Source of the DNA: Pseudanabaena sp. ABRG5-3
GTDB lineage: Bacteria; Cyanobacteriota; Cyanobacteriia; Pseudanabaenales; Pseudanabaenaceae
DNA length: 64,000 bases
Assembly: GCF_003967015.1 (NCBI RefSeq)
Contig: NZ_AP017560.1
Span: 4,624,501-4,688,500, forward strand
Direction: 5' to 3'
A model generated the notes under the pieces. The model was not told the DNA's origin, made no database searches, and saw only the letters and a list, made by a program, of their open reading frames with translations. Both the position numbers and the translations under genes were made by a program. Positions 44,237-54,089 of this stretch are shown piece by piece; within the stretch, counting starts at the first letter, position 1, and each line of letters begins with the position of its first letter.

Positions 44237-47200
44237 TTAAAATCCATTGCCAATTAGAATAAAGGCTGACCAGTAATAGGGATGATTGAATTCAGATTTG
44301 GGATTGCGGATGAGAGATAGTTGTGCTTGGCGTAAACTCTCTACTTTGGAGAATTTCTCTTTTTGTAATTCCCCATAAAAAATATCCATCAGGGCTTGAG
44401 TACCGCCATCGGAGACAGTCCACAACGATGCGATCGCTGCTTTTGCCCCCGTTCTTTGCATTTGATACCCAAAGCCTAAAATCTCTTCACCGCCGCCCAC
44501 CACGCCGCCTAGAGCCGTTTGGCAAGCGCTTAATACCACTAAATCCACCGCAGGCATTTTCAGATTTTGGATTTCGCGGAGACTGAGGCGATCGCCATTG
44601 CCGAGGAGAATAAATGATTCTTCGGGTTTTCCACTAACAAACGCAGCATGGGTAGCGAGGTGGATAATGTTGTAATTGCGTTTTGGTTCGATGATTTCAT
44701 TGCGCTGAAATGATGAGTTAAATAACTTGGTTGTATTAGGAATAATCGTGCCTAAATTTTCAACTTCTTTCCCCGCAAAGGGTAAGCCTGTAAAGGCAAA
44801 TTTTTGTTCGCCGACATTAAACTCATACTTACCTTGACTAAAAGCCGCCGCAATCACCTGAGGCTTGAAGGCAGTTTGCGAACCGAGACGAAATAAATTA
44901 ATTGCGGTGATGTGATTAATCGCATAGTTCTCAATTAACCATTGTTTACCATCGTAGAGAGCGGCTAGAGGAATATAGCGCAACTGTCCATCGGGGGCAT
45001 AGATAATGGTTTGGACTTGATGTTTTTGTAGATCTGCGGCAATCGGCTGAATCATCCATTCATAAAGTTTCTTTCCTGAATCTTGAACATCGAAAGAATT
45101 CGCATCTTGGAGGTCACTGCGAAAAGTAGCGATCGCATTCTGCAATTCCGTCTGATTAACTTTGACGGTGCGATGGATTGGGGCTGCATCGGGAATAAAT
45201 ATCACGAGTTCAAGGCGATCGCCTAAAATCAAGGGATAAAATAGAGCCGTCCTTTGGGGGAATTGGGCAGTTTGGATCAGGCTTTTTAAACGTTCTTGGA
45301 GGCTGAGATAAGCTCTAATTTTGAGATTGTCTGCGATCGCATTTTGTTTGAGGTTTTTCTCAATGGTCTGCACATCGTTACTATCAAATAAACTCACCAA
45401 TTTTTGAGTAGCTGCCAATTGGATTTTGGTGATTTCCGCAATTCTTGCCTGTTGAGCATCATTGGGATTAGGCAGCTTACGCAATGAGTCCAATTCATTG
45501 TTGAGTCTATTGGCTTGGGAAGCAGTTTCCGTCATCAGTTTGGAGAGAGATTGCTCCTGTGGTAAGAGTTCGATTCCCTGAGCAGTGATATCATTGCCCT
45601 TCACATCTTGGAGATAGTCCTGTAGCTCTTGCACCTTTAGCAGATCGAGTACCTGCAAAGCTTCCATAACCCGACCCTGTTCTAAGAGGATACTGGCTAG
45701 TCCACGATAGACATCGGACACGGATTGTTTAAACGCATTCTGATCTTCACGGGAGAGATTGCGAATATCTTTACGGATGGATTCACGCACATTCACCGAT
45801 AGCTTATAGAAATAAATGGTTAATTCCATCCGTCCCTGCGCTGCCATTAAGCTACCCATATTTGAAAGGGTAGTACTTTCTCCGCGCCGATTTCCCGCTT
45901 GACGAGTCAATTGGAGAGATTGCTGATAGTTGGCAAAGGCTTGATTGGTCTTACCTTGGTAATTAGCAACAAGCCCAATATTGCCGAGAATCGTCGCTTC
46001 AGTGACGCGATCGCCAACTTTTCTGACCACTACCAGAGCCTTTTGCAAAAAATCCATCGCATCGTCATAGTTTTTTTCTTCGATCGCAATCGAAGCAAGG
46101 TTATTAAGAGTAACAGACTGAGAGCCAAGATCCCCTGTATCTAGAGCTAATTGGAAAGCTTGGAAATATGATTCTAAAGCTTTGTCGAGTTCCTTGAGGT
46201 GGCGATAGGCAAGTCCAATGTTACTGAGAATAGATGATTGAGCGCGGAGATCTTTTCTTTGCTTCGCGATCGCCAAAGAACGACGTAAGAAATCTAGAGC
46301 CTTATTAGGTTGCCCTAGGTTGTTATAGACTAAACCGATACTGTTGAGGATATTACCTTCATCACGGCGATCGCCTATTTCCTGATTAATGGCTAAGGCT
46401 TGTTGATAGAATTGAAGCGCCTTGGCATAGTCACTGAGCTTCCGATAGACTGCACCGACATTGCGTAAAGTATTCCCTTCCTCCTTACGATTCCCTTGTT
46501 CGCGCCAAATTTTGAGAGCCTGCTCATAAAATCCTAAAGCCTCTTGCGGCTGTCCCAGCGTATCGTAGGCATAGCCCAAATTATGCAAAGTTCTACCTTC
46601 ACCCAAAGGATCGCTAATGGATTTCCGCGCCGATCTCGCCTGTTCATAAAAGGCGATCGCGCTACGGAGATCTCCCAGCTTTTCATAGCTTTTGCCAATA
46701 CTATTGAGCATTCTTGCTAATTCCTTGGGATTCGCCAATTGCTTATACAGTGCTAGACCTTGCTGATGATAGTTAATCGCTTCAGCATATTGACCTAAAT
46801 CAATGTAAATATTCCCAACTTCTCTAAGACTAAGGGCTTCCCAATAGGTGCGACCCATCGCCTTAAATACGGGTAAAGCTTCGAGGTATTTAGCGATCGC
46901 CTGTTGCTTTTGCTGCTGATCGCCATCACCAATTTTAGTGGCTGTCATAAAAGCAATTTCGGCAGCAATATATTGGCGATCTGCCTCGGTCGCCTTGCGG
47001 AGATCCTCGATCACAAAACTAAATTTCCCCGATGATTTGGGATTTAAAGCCTTGATCACTAGTTTGTATTCCCCCGAAGCTTGAGCGATCGTCGAAATCA
47101 CCTCTGCACCTTCATCTTCATTCGGACTATCGGAAGTCGCGATTTCTTTACCGTCAGGATTGAGTAGGGACACTACCACATCAATTCCCTGCTGTTGTAC

Positions 47201-47419
47201 CAAAATCCGCACAAACTGCCCCGTCTGCAAAGTAATGGGAAAGCTACGAGACTCACCATCTTGAATTATTTGAGTTGTTGTTGTCTGTGCGACCATTGGC
47301 GATGGCGCAATCATCACCGACGGCAAAAGGCAGGTAGTCGCAATCATGGAGACCACAAGCAAGCTGTGCAGGTAATTTCGCTTCCTGTTCAGGGACTTGG
47401 CTCTAGATTGCTGATTCAT
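44237..47419 (-). CDS. Secreted CHAT-TPR protein
   Basis: 1060 residues from ATG 47419 (a longer frame to 47512 adds 31 residues before the signal peptide). A signal peptide (SLLVVSMIATTCLLPSVMIA) is followed by a bacterial pre-peptidase-like beta domain (FVRILVQQQGIDVVVSLLNP), about ten TPR units (NNLGQPNKALDFLRRSLAIA and similar), and a C-terminal CHAT domain with IIHLATHAAF (catalytic His) and LVVLSACQTALGG (catalytic Cys). It is probably a caspase-like protease acting outside the cytoplasm. The fragment at 2-388 is a paralogue. Confidence 0.93.
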   Translation of the reverse strand: MNQQSRAKSLNRKRNYLHSLLVVSMIATTCLLPSVMIAPSPMVAQTTTTQIIQDGESRSFPITLQTGQFVRILVQQQGIDVVVSLLNPDGKEIATSDSPNEDEGAEVISTIAQASGEYKLVIKALNPKSSGKFSFVIEDLRKATEADRQYIAAEIAFMTATKIGDGDQQQKQQAIAKYLEALPVFKAMGRTYWEALSLREVGNIYIDLGQYAEAINYHQQGLALYKQLANPKELARMLNSIGKSYEKLGDLRSAIAFYEQARSARKSISDPLGEGRTLHNLGYAYDTLGQPQEALGFYEQALKIWREQGNRKEEGNTLRNVGAVYRKLSDYAKALQFYQQALAINQEIGDRRDEGNILNSIGLVYNNLGQPNKALDFLRRSLAIAKQRKDLRAQSSILSNIGLAYRHLKELDKALESYFQAFQLALDTGDLGSQSVTLNNLASIAIEEKNYDDAMDFLQKALVVVRKVGDRVTEATILGNIGLVANYQGKTNQAFANYQQSLQLTRQAGNRRGESTTLSNMGSLMAAQGRMELTIYFYKLSVNVRESIRKDIRNLSREDQNAFKQSVSDVYRGLASILLEQGRVMEALQVLDLLKVQELQDYLQDVKGNDITAQGIELLPQEQSLSKLMTETASQANRLNNELDSLRKLPNPNDAQQARIAEITKIQLAATQKLVSLFDSNDVQTIEKNLKQNAIADNLKIRAYLSLQERLKSLIQTAQFPQRTALFYPLILGDRLELVIFIPDAAPIHRTVKVNQTELQNAIATFRSDLQDANSFDVQDSGKKLYEWMIQPIAADLQKHQVQTIIYAPDGQLRYIPLAALYDGKQWLIENYAINHITAINLFRLGSQTAFKPQVIAAAFSQGKYEFNVGEQKFAFTGLPFAGKEVENLGTIIPNTTKLFNSSFQRNEIIEPKRNYNIIHLATHAAFVSGKPEESFILLGNGDRLSLREIQNLKMPAVDLVVLSACQTALGGVVGGGEEILGFGYQMQRTGAKAAIASLWTVSDGGTQALMDIFYGELQKEKFSKVESLRQAQLSLIRNPKSEFNHPYYWSAFILIGNGF

Positions 47420-47497
47420 GGCAATTACTACCCTAGCGCTAATGATGACCTTTTCATTATCACCTATAGCAATCAAAGAGATAGCTAACACGGAATT

Positions 47498-47708
47498 GTA
47501 GGGGCATAGCATTCCCTCAGAAATTTATAAATTTTCAGGTCGCCTTAATTTGGGAATGCTATGCCCAATACCTCACAACGCAGGGATAAGCGATCGCTGA
47601 AAGCACAGAGCGCATAGGATTTATAGAATTGTAGGAATTGTAGGGGCATAGCATTCCCACAGAAATTTATGCATTTTCAGGTCGCCTTAATTTGGGAATG
47701 CTATGCCC
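47498..47708. repeat. Two tandem copies of a palindromic repeat
   Basis: GTAGGGGCATAGCATTCCC opens copies at 47498 and 47640; each ends GGGAATGCTATGCCC (47552, 47694). The copies share inner sequence TTTTCAGGTCGCCTTAATTT. A related single copy is at 29084. The gap 47420-47808 is made of these and the next repeat. Confidence 0.9.
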
Positions 47709-47751
47709 AATACCTCGCAACGCAGGGACAATTTATCTGTGAAGGCATAGA

Positions 47752-47817
47752 GGGCAAAGCATTTGCAGATTGATATTGTTGCGGGTTTTAAAAATTGTGA
47801 CGCAAATGCTATGCCCC
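47752..47817. repeat. Palindromic repeat before the NACHT gene end
   Basis: GGGCAAAGCATTTGC and GCAAATGCTATGCCC are inverted repeats; related to 28146-28214. It overlaps the last codons of the NACHT-HEAT gene (stop at 47809), so the repeat supplies the C-terminus. Confidence 0.75.
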
Positions 47818-50310
47818 TACAGGATTCTCACTCAATTTTGCTAATTCTACCTTCGCAAATTCCTTTAATTTTTCATCGCGATCGTTGTTAGAGATCGCCT
47901 TCAATAATTCCAATGTTTGAGGTTTATCGCTGTAATATTTGAGGATTGCTTCTAGTGCAGTTTGGCGGGGATTACCTTCCCAATCTTCTTCACGTTTGAA
48001 TGGATCGTGGATGGCGCGATCGCATAAAAAATCAAATGTTTGTGGGTCATCTTTCCAGCCTTCGACAATCTCTTGTACCGCCGCCCTTCGCACATCATCA
48101 TCCTGATCATTAAGAGCACGGTCTTTCAGCAAAGGAAGGGTATCAGAGTCATCTTTCCAGCCTTTGGCAATCTCTTGTACCGCCGCTATTCGCACATCCC
48201 AATGCTGATCGTTAAGAGCGCGGTCTTTGAGCCAAGGAAGGGTGTCAGAGTCATCTTTCCAGCCTTTGGCAATCTCTTGTACCGCCGCACTTCGCACAAA
48301 CTCATTCCGATCATTAAGACCACGTTCTTTGAGCCAAGGAAGGGTGTCAGAGTCATCTTTCCAGCCTTTGGCAATCCCTTGTACCGCCGCCCTTCGCACT
48401 TCCCAATTCCGATCATTAAGAGCGCGGTCTTTGAGCCAAGGAAGGGTGTCAGAGTCATCTTTCCAGCCTTTGGCAATCTCTTGTACCGCCGCACTTCGCA
48501 CATATTTCTGATCATTAAGAGCGCGGTCTTTGAGCCAAGGAAGGGTATCAGAGTCATCTTTCCAGCCTTTGGCAATCTCTTGTACCGATGATTCTGGGAT
48601 AAAGAGTTGTTGATCAAACTTAAGGCATTTTTTTAGCCAAAGTAACGTATCAGAGCTATCTTGCCATATACTTGCGACGGTATTTATAAGTCTACTCGCC
48701 AATTCTGACTTGAACTTATAAGGAGTTTCTTGTTCGGCTTCATTTTGTAATGCTTTTAGTAATTTACTTGATGTCGCTGTAATCAAACTTCTATTTCTGA
48801 CCTCTACAAAGCATTCAGATGCTAACAAGAGATTAGATAACCCTTCTTTTTTTAACATCTTCTCCCAAGATATTGTCTCATCTAAAAATGCGCTCTTATC
48901 AACTTCCTGCTCCAAAAGAAAATCAATAATATCAGCAACAAATCTCGGCTCAATCATCCCCGAAATCAATCGTAAAACCTCATGCCATGACTCATCCTGC
49001 CAATGCTTCCCAAACACATCATGGATTAACTGCTCAATCGTCAGAGTTTGCGACTCCTTAAACTGCCAAACAAACTCCCAAGCACAAAAATATTCCAAAA
49101 AAGTCCGATGCACAAAACCATAGGAATCCCCACCCAGATCGCAGAGGATGAAATTGCGTGTGCGAAGTTGACCGATCATGATGCGGGCGATTTCCCTTGG
49201 CTTCTCCACTTCAATCGTCTTCAGGTAATCCGTCAAAATGCTCTCCAACTGCGCCGCACTAATCAAATTTCCCGCCAAACCCTTCGCACTCGACTGCATA
49301 TAATAGGCAACCTTCCGCAACATCGCCTGCTTATCGCGATAGTCAATCGTTTTCGGATCGATCCGCCGATCCTCCACTAGCGCCCGTTCCACATCCCACT
49401 GATGCAACAACACCCTCGAAGCTTGGTTGTACAGTTCAGGACGATCCCTCGGTAACTCCTGATTACGATTGAGAATTGCCATCATCGTCAATAACAAAGG
49501 ATTTCCCGCCAACTCCTTAATCGATCGCGATTCCCTAATCGCCTTCTGCAACCGCTCCCGCTTGCGATCCTTATCCGCACCCTCCGCAAAATTCAGATCA
49601 TGCCAACGCACCACAAAATCCTGCATCTGCTCATCATTCAACTCTTGCAGCATAAAATGCTGAAACCCCGCATCCCTTAATCGATGAGCCTTATAACCCA
49701 ACCATCGCGAAGTCGCAACAGACCTCACCGCAGGATACTCATTCGTAAAGCGATGGATATCCGTCACCACCTCATCGCGCAACGCAGGATCGAACACCTC
49801 ATCAATCCCATCAAAAAGGGCAATGACATCCCCATTCTTCAGCTTTTCATGCAACTCCTGCTGATTCAGCCGACAGGTAATATTCCCACCATGAATAAAC
49901 GAAACAATATCCTTACATTTCCTCGCTTGCTTATCACGGGCATAGGTACGCAACTCCAACAAAAGCGGCAAGGGATACAAAGGCAAATCTCGCACAGATC
50001 GCTCCGCCCAAATCAACGCCAGATATTGCAACAGAGTCGATTTTCCTGAACCGGGATCGCCCAAGATCACCGCATATTTAGCAACGACCTCCTTCGCCAC
50101 CTCATTCGGATCGCCCAACACCTCAAACACTCCCCGAATCGGTTGCTCGACATAGCGCTTGCGATGATTCTCTAACTCCGCTTCCGCAAGTTCCAAAGCA
50201 TCCAACTGTCCACTCTCCTGCAACAGCCGCGATCGATCCTTCGGCAACTCATACACCTGCGGAATAAACTCCTGACATTCCCGCAATTCTGAGGAATAAA
50301 GATCTTCCAC
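47809..50310 (-). CDS. NACHT NTPase with HEAT repeats (main part of a frameshifted gene)
   Basis: 833 residues in this frame. NACHT domain: Walker A LGDPGSGKSTLLQY, Walker B VIALFDGIDEVFD, and SRWLGYK sensor region; then a helical middle; then about six HEAT-like units of 33-34 residues (IAKGWKDDSDTLPWLKDRAL repeated), nearly identical at DNA level. NACHT proteins of this kind act as bacterial immune sensors. The true N-terminus is in the overlapping frame 50172-50975, and a 1-bp loss near 50285-50290 splits the gene. Confidence 0.88.
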   Translation of the reverse strand: MEDLYSSELRECQEFIPQVYELPKDRSRLLQESGQLDALELAEAELENHRKRYVEQPIRGVFEVLGDPNEVAKEVVAKYAVILGDPGSGKSTLLQYLALIWAERSVRDLPLYPLPLLLELRTYARDKQARKCKDIVSFIHGGNITCRLNQQELHEKLKNGDVIALFDGIDEVFDPALRDEVVTDIHRFTNEYPAVRSVATSRWLGYKAHRLRDAGFQHFMLQELNDEQMQDFVVRWHDLNFAEGADKDRKRERLQKAIRESRSIKELAGNPLLLTMMAILNRNQELPRDRPELYNQASRVLLHQWDVERALVEDRRIDPKTIDYRDKQAMLRKVAYYMQSSAKGLAGNLISAAQLESILTDYLKTIEVEKPREIARIMIGQLRTRNFILCDLGGDSYGFVHRTFLEYFCAWEFVWQFKESQTLTIEQLIHDVFGKHWQDESWHEVLRLISGMIEPRFVADIIDFLLEQEVDKSAFLDETISWEKMLKKEGLSNLLLASECFVEVRNRSLITATSSKLLKALQNEAEQETPYKFKSELASRLINTVASIWQDSSDTLLWLKKCLKFDQQLFIPESSVQEIAKGWKDDSDTLPWLKDRALNDQKYVRSAAVQEIAKGWKDDSDTLPWLKDRALNDRNWEVRRAAVQGIAKGWKDDSDTLPWLKERGLNDRNEFVRSAAVQEIAKGWKDDSDTLPWLKDRALNDQHWDVRIAAVQEIAKGWKDDSDTLPLLKDRALNDQDDDVRRAAVQEIVEGWKDDPQTFDFLCDRAIHDPFKREEDWEGNPRQTALEAILKYYSDKPQTLELLKAISNNDRDEKLKEFAKVELAKLSENPVGA

Positions 50311-50975
50311 AGCTTCAACTCGTTGTAATAAACCCCAGTCGTATCCAACGATTCCAACTTCAAATTGCCATACTGCTCCCGCAAACCTTCCGCATACTTC
50401 TCCAAATCAAACGCTGGCGGAATTCCCGCTACTTCCTGCACAGCATCCGCTATTTTATCCAAGGTCTGCACCTCAAAAATCGGACGCAACTTATCCGAAT
50501 TCTGGACAATCTTCTTCACGGCTCGGATGTACGCCTTACTCAAAAAGTCCCAGTTCATATCCTCTGGCAAATGTGACGAATTTAACTCTGTCCAAACTCT
50601 CACCAATAGCGCCGTATCGATCGCCTTACATTCCACATTAAACGCCATCCCTAGCGCCGCACTTACATCTTCACGTTTGACAAACTTTTGCAAATAGGGA
50701 ATGTATTGTTTAATGATTGCCTCTTGATAACCCGCATCCTTGAGTTCTTCCTCAATCAATTCTAGAAATTCTTTGAGCGCTTTCCCATAGGCTTCCTTCA
50801 GCAGATTTGGCTCAGGCAAGCGGATCACCTTTTTCAGGCAATCCTTAAAAAAGTCCTTACCATAATCCTTTGCCGCATCCTGAGCCAGACTCTCCAAAAT
50901 GGGATAAACGACCACACCTGCCGCCTGTGTCACACCCCAAATTACTAACCAATCAATCATTGCCTCAAACTCCAA
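50172..50975 (-). CDS. N-terminal part of the frameshifted NACHT protein
   Basis: 267 residues, but only the first ~230 are genuine. IDWLVIWGVTQAAGVVVYPI and YYNELKLWKIFIPQN are the helical N-terminal domain and linker that precede NACHT in cyanobacterial proteins. After IPQN the frame turns into low-quality sequence rich in C and R, while the other frame resumes with RECQEFIPQVYELPKD. Inserting one G after AAT would restore one protein of ~1055 residues. The start may be the ATG at residue 6. Confidence 0.8.
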   Translation of the reverse strand: MEFEAMIDWLVIWGVTQAAGVVVYPILESLAQDAAKDYGKDFFKDCLKKVIRLPEPNLLKEAYGKALKEFLELIEEELKDAGYQEAIIKQYIPYLQKFVKREDVSAALGMAFNVECKAIDTALLVRVWTELNSSHLPEDMNWDFLSKAYIRAVKKIVQNSDKLRPIFEVQTLDKIADAVQEVAGIPPAFDLEKYAEGLREQYGNLKLESLDTTGVYYNELKLWKIFIPQNCGNVRSLFRRCMSCRRIDRGCCRRVDSWMLWNLRKRS

Positions 50976-51050
50976 GGATATGACTCAAGGATCTTGCCAA
51001 CTATAGCAAATTTATGTGAAGGCAATTCATGAATTACTCGATTCTTTTTT

Positions 51051-51084
51051 GTTTTACAAATGAGTGCATACTCATTTGTAAAAC
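51051..51084. repeat. Hairpin upstream of the NACHT gene
   Basis: GTTTTACAAATGAGT pairs perfectly with ACTCATTTGTAAAAC around GCAT. It lies between the divergent NACHT and 51150 genes, so it is more likely an operator-like or dispersed palindrome than a terminator. Confidence 0.55.
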
Positions 51085-51149
51085 GCTATAGGAGACGAAT
51101 CAAGTGATGGCATCTAAATAATTCTATAATCTTTGCAGCTTTTTATTAA

Positions 51150-51593
51150 TTGATGGTAATTATGACAATATCTTCATCATCTCGTGCTGAACTTCTCTCA
51201 AACTTAATGTCAGAATTAATCGAAATTTTGCGCGATCACCAAGGTGATACATGGGAATCAATCGTCCGTATAGCTTCAGGTAAATCTGCCACGATTGCGA
51301 TCGATGATACTCGTCTTTATCTACAAGCAGAAGGTGGTCAAGACTTAAAGATCACAATTACTGAAGCCGATCCTGAAGCGAATAATTCCTTTGAGAGTAC
51401 AGGTGCAGCTTTGTGCGATGTTATGTTTGGTCGGTCTTCCCTTGATAAAGCTGTTGCCTCTGGTAAAATCTTTATCCGTGCTGGTTTTGGTGACTTATTA
51501 AAAATCCGTGCGGTTGTGGCTTCAGTTCTAGCAGATGCAACTAATGAGCCAAGGTTACAAAATCTGTGGGAAAGGTTTGAGCAGAAATGGTAG
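51150..51593 (+). CDS. Hypothetical protein, weak SCP2-like pattern
   Basis: 147 residues; an ATG at 51162 (MTISSSSRAELL) is an alternative start. Beta strands (ATIAIDDTRLYLQAEGGQDL) and then ALCDVMFGRSSLDKAVASGK-IFIRAGFGDLLKI recall the second half of sterol-carrier-like SCP2 domains, which bind lipids. This is a suggestion, not an identification. Confidence 0.6.
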   Translation: MMVIMTISSSSRAELLSNLMSELIEILRDHQGDTWESIVRIASGKSATIAIDDTRLYLQAEGGQDLKITITEADPEANNSFESTGAALCDVMFGRSSLDKAVASGKIFIRAGFGDLLKIRAVVASVLADATNEPRLQNLWERFEQKW

Positions 51594-51596
51594 CAT

Positions 51597-51627
51597 CCCA
51601 AGAGAGTTGCAGTACAACTCTCTTGGG
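51597..51627. terminator. Terminator between convergent genes
   Basis: CCCAAGAGAGTTG pairs with CAACTCTCTTGGG around CAGTA, between the stop at 51593 and the ccdA stop at 51637. Confidence 0.8.
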
Positions 51628-51636
51628 GAAGAGGGA

Positions 51637-52383
51637 TTATGTAATCTTACTCAAAATGGAAAGAGTTCCAAATCCAATCAGAATAATCCCGCTTCCCCAG
51701 TTGAGCCAACTTGACCAACGCCGCAATTCTAAAAACTGTTTGATGATGCCCGTAAATGTTCCTGCGATCGCTAAGGGTAGTACCGAACCGATCGCATAGG
51801 CTAACAAAAACTCTGTGCCAACAAGTAAGTTGCCTGAGCCTGAAACCCAAGCTAAAAGCGTGACTAATACTGGTGTGCTGCAAGGTGAAGCGACAAAGCC
51901 AAAGGATAAACCAATTAATAGCGATCGCAATCCCTTGGGCAAATTTTGTGATATTTCCCAATTACCAAAGCTGGGTAAGCGTAAAGAAATTACTTCCAAT
52001 AGCTGTAATCCCATTGCGATCGCAATTATTCCCATCACCACTGACCAGCCCCAAGCCGTCTGCCCATAGATTTTGCCAAGCAAAGCCGCCGCTAGTCCAA
52101 AACCTGTCAGAGCGATCGCAAATCCCAAACAGAACCAAGCGGACTGTAAAGCCGCTTTCCATGTGCTTTTTGACTCATAGCCGCCAATATAGCCGATAGT
52201 AAGCGGTAACATCGATAGGGTGCAGGGTGTAAGACTAGTGACTAGTCCTGCTAAAAACACGACTCCCACACTTGTCCATGAGGCTTGATTGAGTTGGCTA
52301 TTTACCAAAGCATCCGCCCATTGCTCAAGTTGATAAAACCAGTTGGGTAGCGATCTCACTAAAGTTTCGATAAATTGCAGCAT
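51637..52383 (-). CDS. ccdA: Cytochrome c biogenesis protein CcdA
   Basis: 248 residues from ATG 52383; a longer frame to 52437 would start inside the glcD terminator. Six membrane segments, with the redox motif GLVTSLTPCTLSMLPLTIGY and SFGFVASPCSTPVLVTLL holding the two essential cysteines. It carries reducing power across the thylakoid or plasma membrane for c-type cytochrome maturation (needed for psbV here). Confidence 0.93.
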   Translation of the reverse strand: MLQFIETLVRSLPNWFYQLEQWADALVNSQLNQASWTSVGVVFLAGLVTSLTPCTLSMLPLTIGYIGGYESKSTWKAALQSAWFCLGFAIALTGFGLAAALLGKIYGQTAWGWSVVMGIIAIAMGLQLLEVISLRLPSFGNWEISQNLPKGLRSLLIGLSFGFVASPCSTPVLVTLLAWVSGSGNLLVGTEFLLAYAIGSVLPLAIAGTFTGIIKQFLELRRWSSWLNWGSGIILIGFGTLSILSKIT

Positions 52384-52404
52384 ATTCGGGTAGTGATCTG
52401 GTAG

Positions 52405-52439
52405 GCATGATGGATAGCGCTTGACGCTATCCATCATGC
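52405..52439 (-). terminator. Terminator of glcD
   Basis: GCATGATGGATAGCG pairs perfectly with CGCTATCCATCATGC, 16 bp beyond the glcD stop. It supports the ccdA start at 52383. Confidence 0.8.
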
Positions 52440-52454
52440 TTTGAAAATATATTG

Positions 52455-53954
52455 TTAGAAACGGTCTATTAATTTGTACTTATTATCATGATTCGGTTTT
52501 GCGCCTTCACCACAGGTGCGCGGAGTTGGCAAAATCTTGGTGGGATTAGCAATACCTTGCGGGTCAAACGCCTCACGCACCCATTGCATCGTTTCCAAAT
52601 CTGACTCGCTAAACATCTCTGGCATATAGCATTTCTTATCCGCACCGATACCATGTTCGCCCGAAATGCTGCCACCTACGCGCACACAGAGTTTGAGGAT
52701 CTCGCCGCCTAGTTTTTCTACGGTTTCTAAAGCACCAGCTTCAGCATTGTTATACAAAATTAATGGATGTAAATTCCCGTCACCTGCATGGAAAACATTG
52801 GCAACATAGTAGCCATATTCTTCACTCAGTCTGGCAATCTCTTGCAACACATAGGTCAACTTTGTGCGGGGAATCACACCGTCCTGCACATAGTAGTCAG
52901 GACTGAGACGACCCATCGCCGCAAAGGCTGCCTTTCGGCCCTTCCAGAGTCTGAGCCTTTGTTCAGGATCACTAGCTGTCGTTACATTTCTAGCTCCATT
53001 TTGATAACAAATGGCTTCAACTCGTTTCGCATTTTCAGCAACTTCGCTCTCTAAGCCATCAATCTCAATTAAGAGAATGGACGCTGCGTCACGGGGATAG
53101 CAATTGGTGGCAACCGTATCCTCTACGGCATTGATACTCATGTTGTCCATGATTTCCATGCCCCCTGGAATGATGCCAGCACTGATTACGTCAGACACAG
53201 TTGAGCCTGCGGCTTCGACGGTGGTGAAATCTGCTAAAAGAACTTGAATGGATTCTGCCGATTTGAGAATCTTTAAAGTAACTTCGGTGGTAATGCCAAG
53301 GGTTCCTTCGGAACCAACGAAAAGCCCCGTGAGATCATAGCCCGGACTTTCAGGGATTTTGCTACCGATATCTTTAATTGAGCCATCGGGTAATACTATT
53401 TTTGCCCCCAGCACATGATTGGTCGTCACGCCATATTTCAAGCAATGTACGCCCCCTGAGTTTTCGGCAACATTACCACCAATAGAGCAGATGATTTGGC
53501 TAGAAGGATCGGGCGCATAGTAGAAGCCTGCACCACTGACAGCTTGCGTTACCCAATTATTGATTACCCCCGGTTGCACGACGACGCGCTGGTTTTCGAG
53601 ATCAACTTCTAAGATCTTTCGCATCCGTGAGGTAATAATCAGTACTGATTCAGGTAAGGGTAACGCGCCCCCTGATAGCCCTGTCCCCGAACCCCGCGCC
53701 ACAAAGGGAAGTTTGTAGCGATCGCATATTTTCACCACTGCCGCCACTTCCTCAGTAGTATTTGGCAAAACGGCGATCGCAGGTTGTTGTTTGTAGCTGG
53801 TCAGTCCGTCGCACTCGTAGGCGAGTAGCTCTTCGCGAGTACGGACAACATAGCGATCACCAACAATCTCAATAAAGGCATTAGCGATCGCTTGCCAATC
53901 AATAGTTTGTGTTTGCGGTGAGGAAATATTGGGGATGGGGGCGATCGCAGTCAT
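52455..53954 (-). CDS. glcD: Glycolate dehydrogenase, FAD subunit GlcD
   Basis: 499 residues. FAD-binding domain with PFVARGSGTGLSGGALP and PDPSSQIICSIGGNVAENSG, and a C-terminal FAD-oxidase domain with VFHAGDGNLHPLILY and SGEHGIGADKKCYM. Oxidises glycolate to glyoxylate, the second step of photorespiration in cyanobacteria. GlcE/GlcF are not adjacent. Confidence 0.93.
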   Translation of the reverse strand: MTAIAPIPNISSPQTQTIDWQAIANAFIEIVGDRYVVRTREELLAYECDGLTSYKQQPAIAVLPNTTEEVAAVVKICDRYKLPFVARGSGTGLSGGALPLPESVLIITSRMRKILEVDLENQRVVVQPGVINNWVTQAVSGAGFYYAPDPSSQIICSIGGNVAENSGGVHCLKYGVTTNHVLGAKIVLPDGSIKDIGSKIPESPGYDLTGLFVGSEGTLGITTEVTLKILKSAESIQVLLADFTTVEAAGSTVSDVISAGIIPGGMEIMDNMSINAVEDTVATNCYPRDAASILLIEIDGLESEVAENAKRVEAICYQNGARNVTTASDPEQRLRLWKGRKAAFAAMGRLSPDYYVQDGVIPRTKLTYVLQEIARLSEEYGYYVANVFHAGDGNLHPLILYNNAEAGALETVEKLGGEILKLCVRVGGSISGEHGIGADKKCYMPEMFSESDLETMQWVREAFDPQGIANPTKILPTPRTCGEGAKPNHDNKYKLIDRF

Positions 53955-54089
53955 GTTGCAAGGTCAGAGGAACAACTAAGTTTATCCTACAGTGATTTTA
54001 GGGATCAGGCGTAGATGGGGGATGATCAGAAGTGTCACCTTTTATAAAATTATCTGAGATAATTAAGTTATAAAGCGTTAGTTGAGATT

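Noticed and set aside
48040..48591. Plus-strand repetitive open frame, and minus-strand +1 frame at 48186-48617
   Set aside because: Shadows of the HEAT repeats in the NACHT gene.
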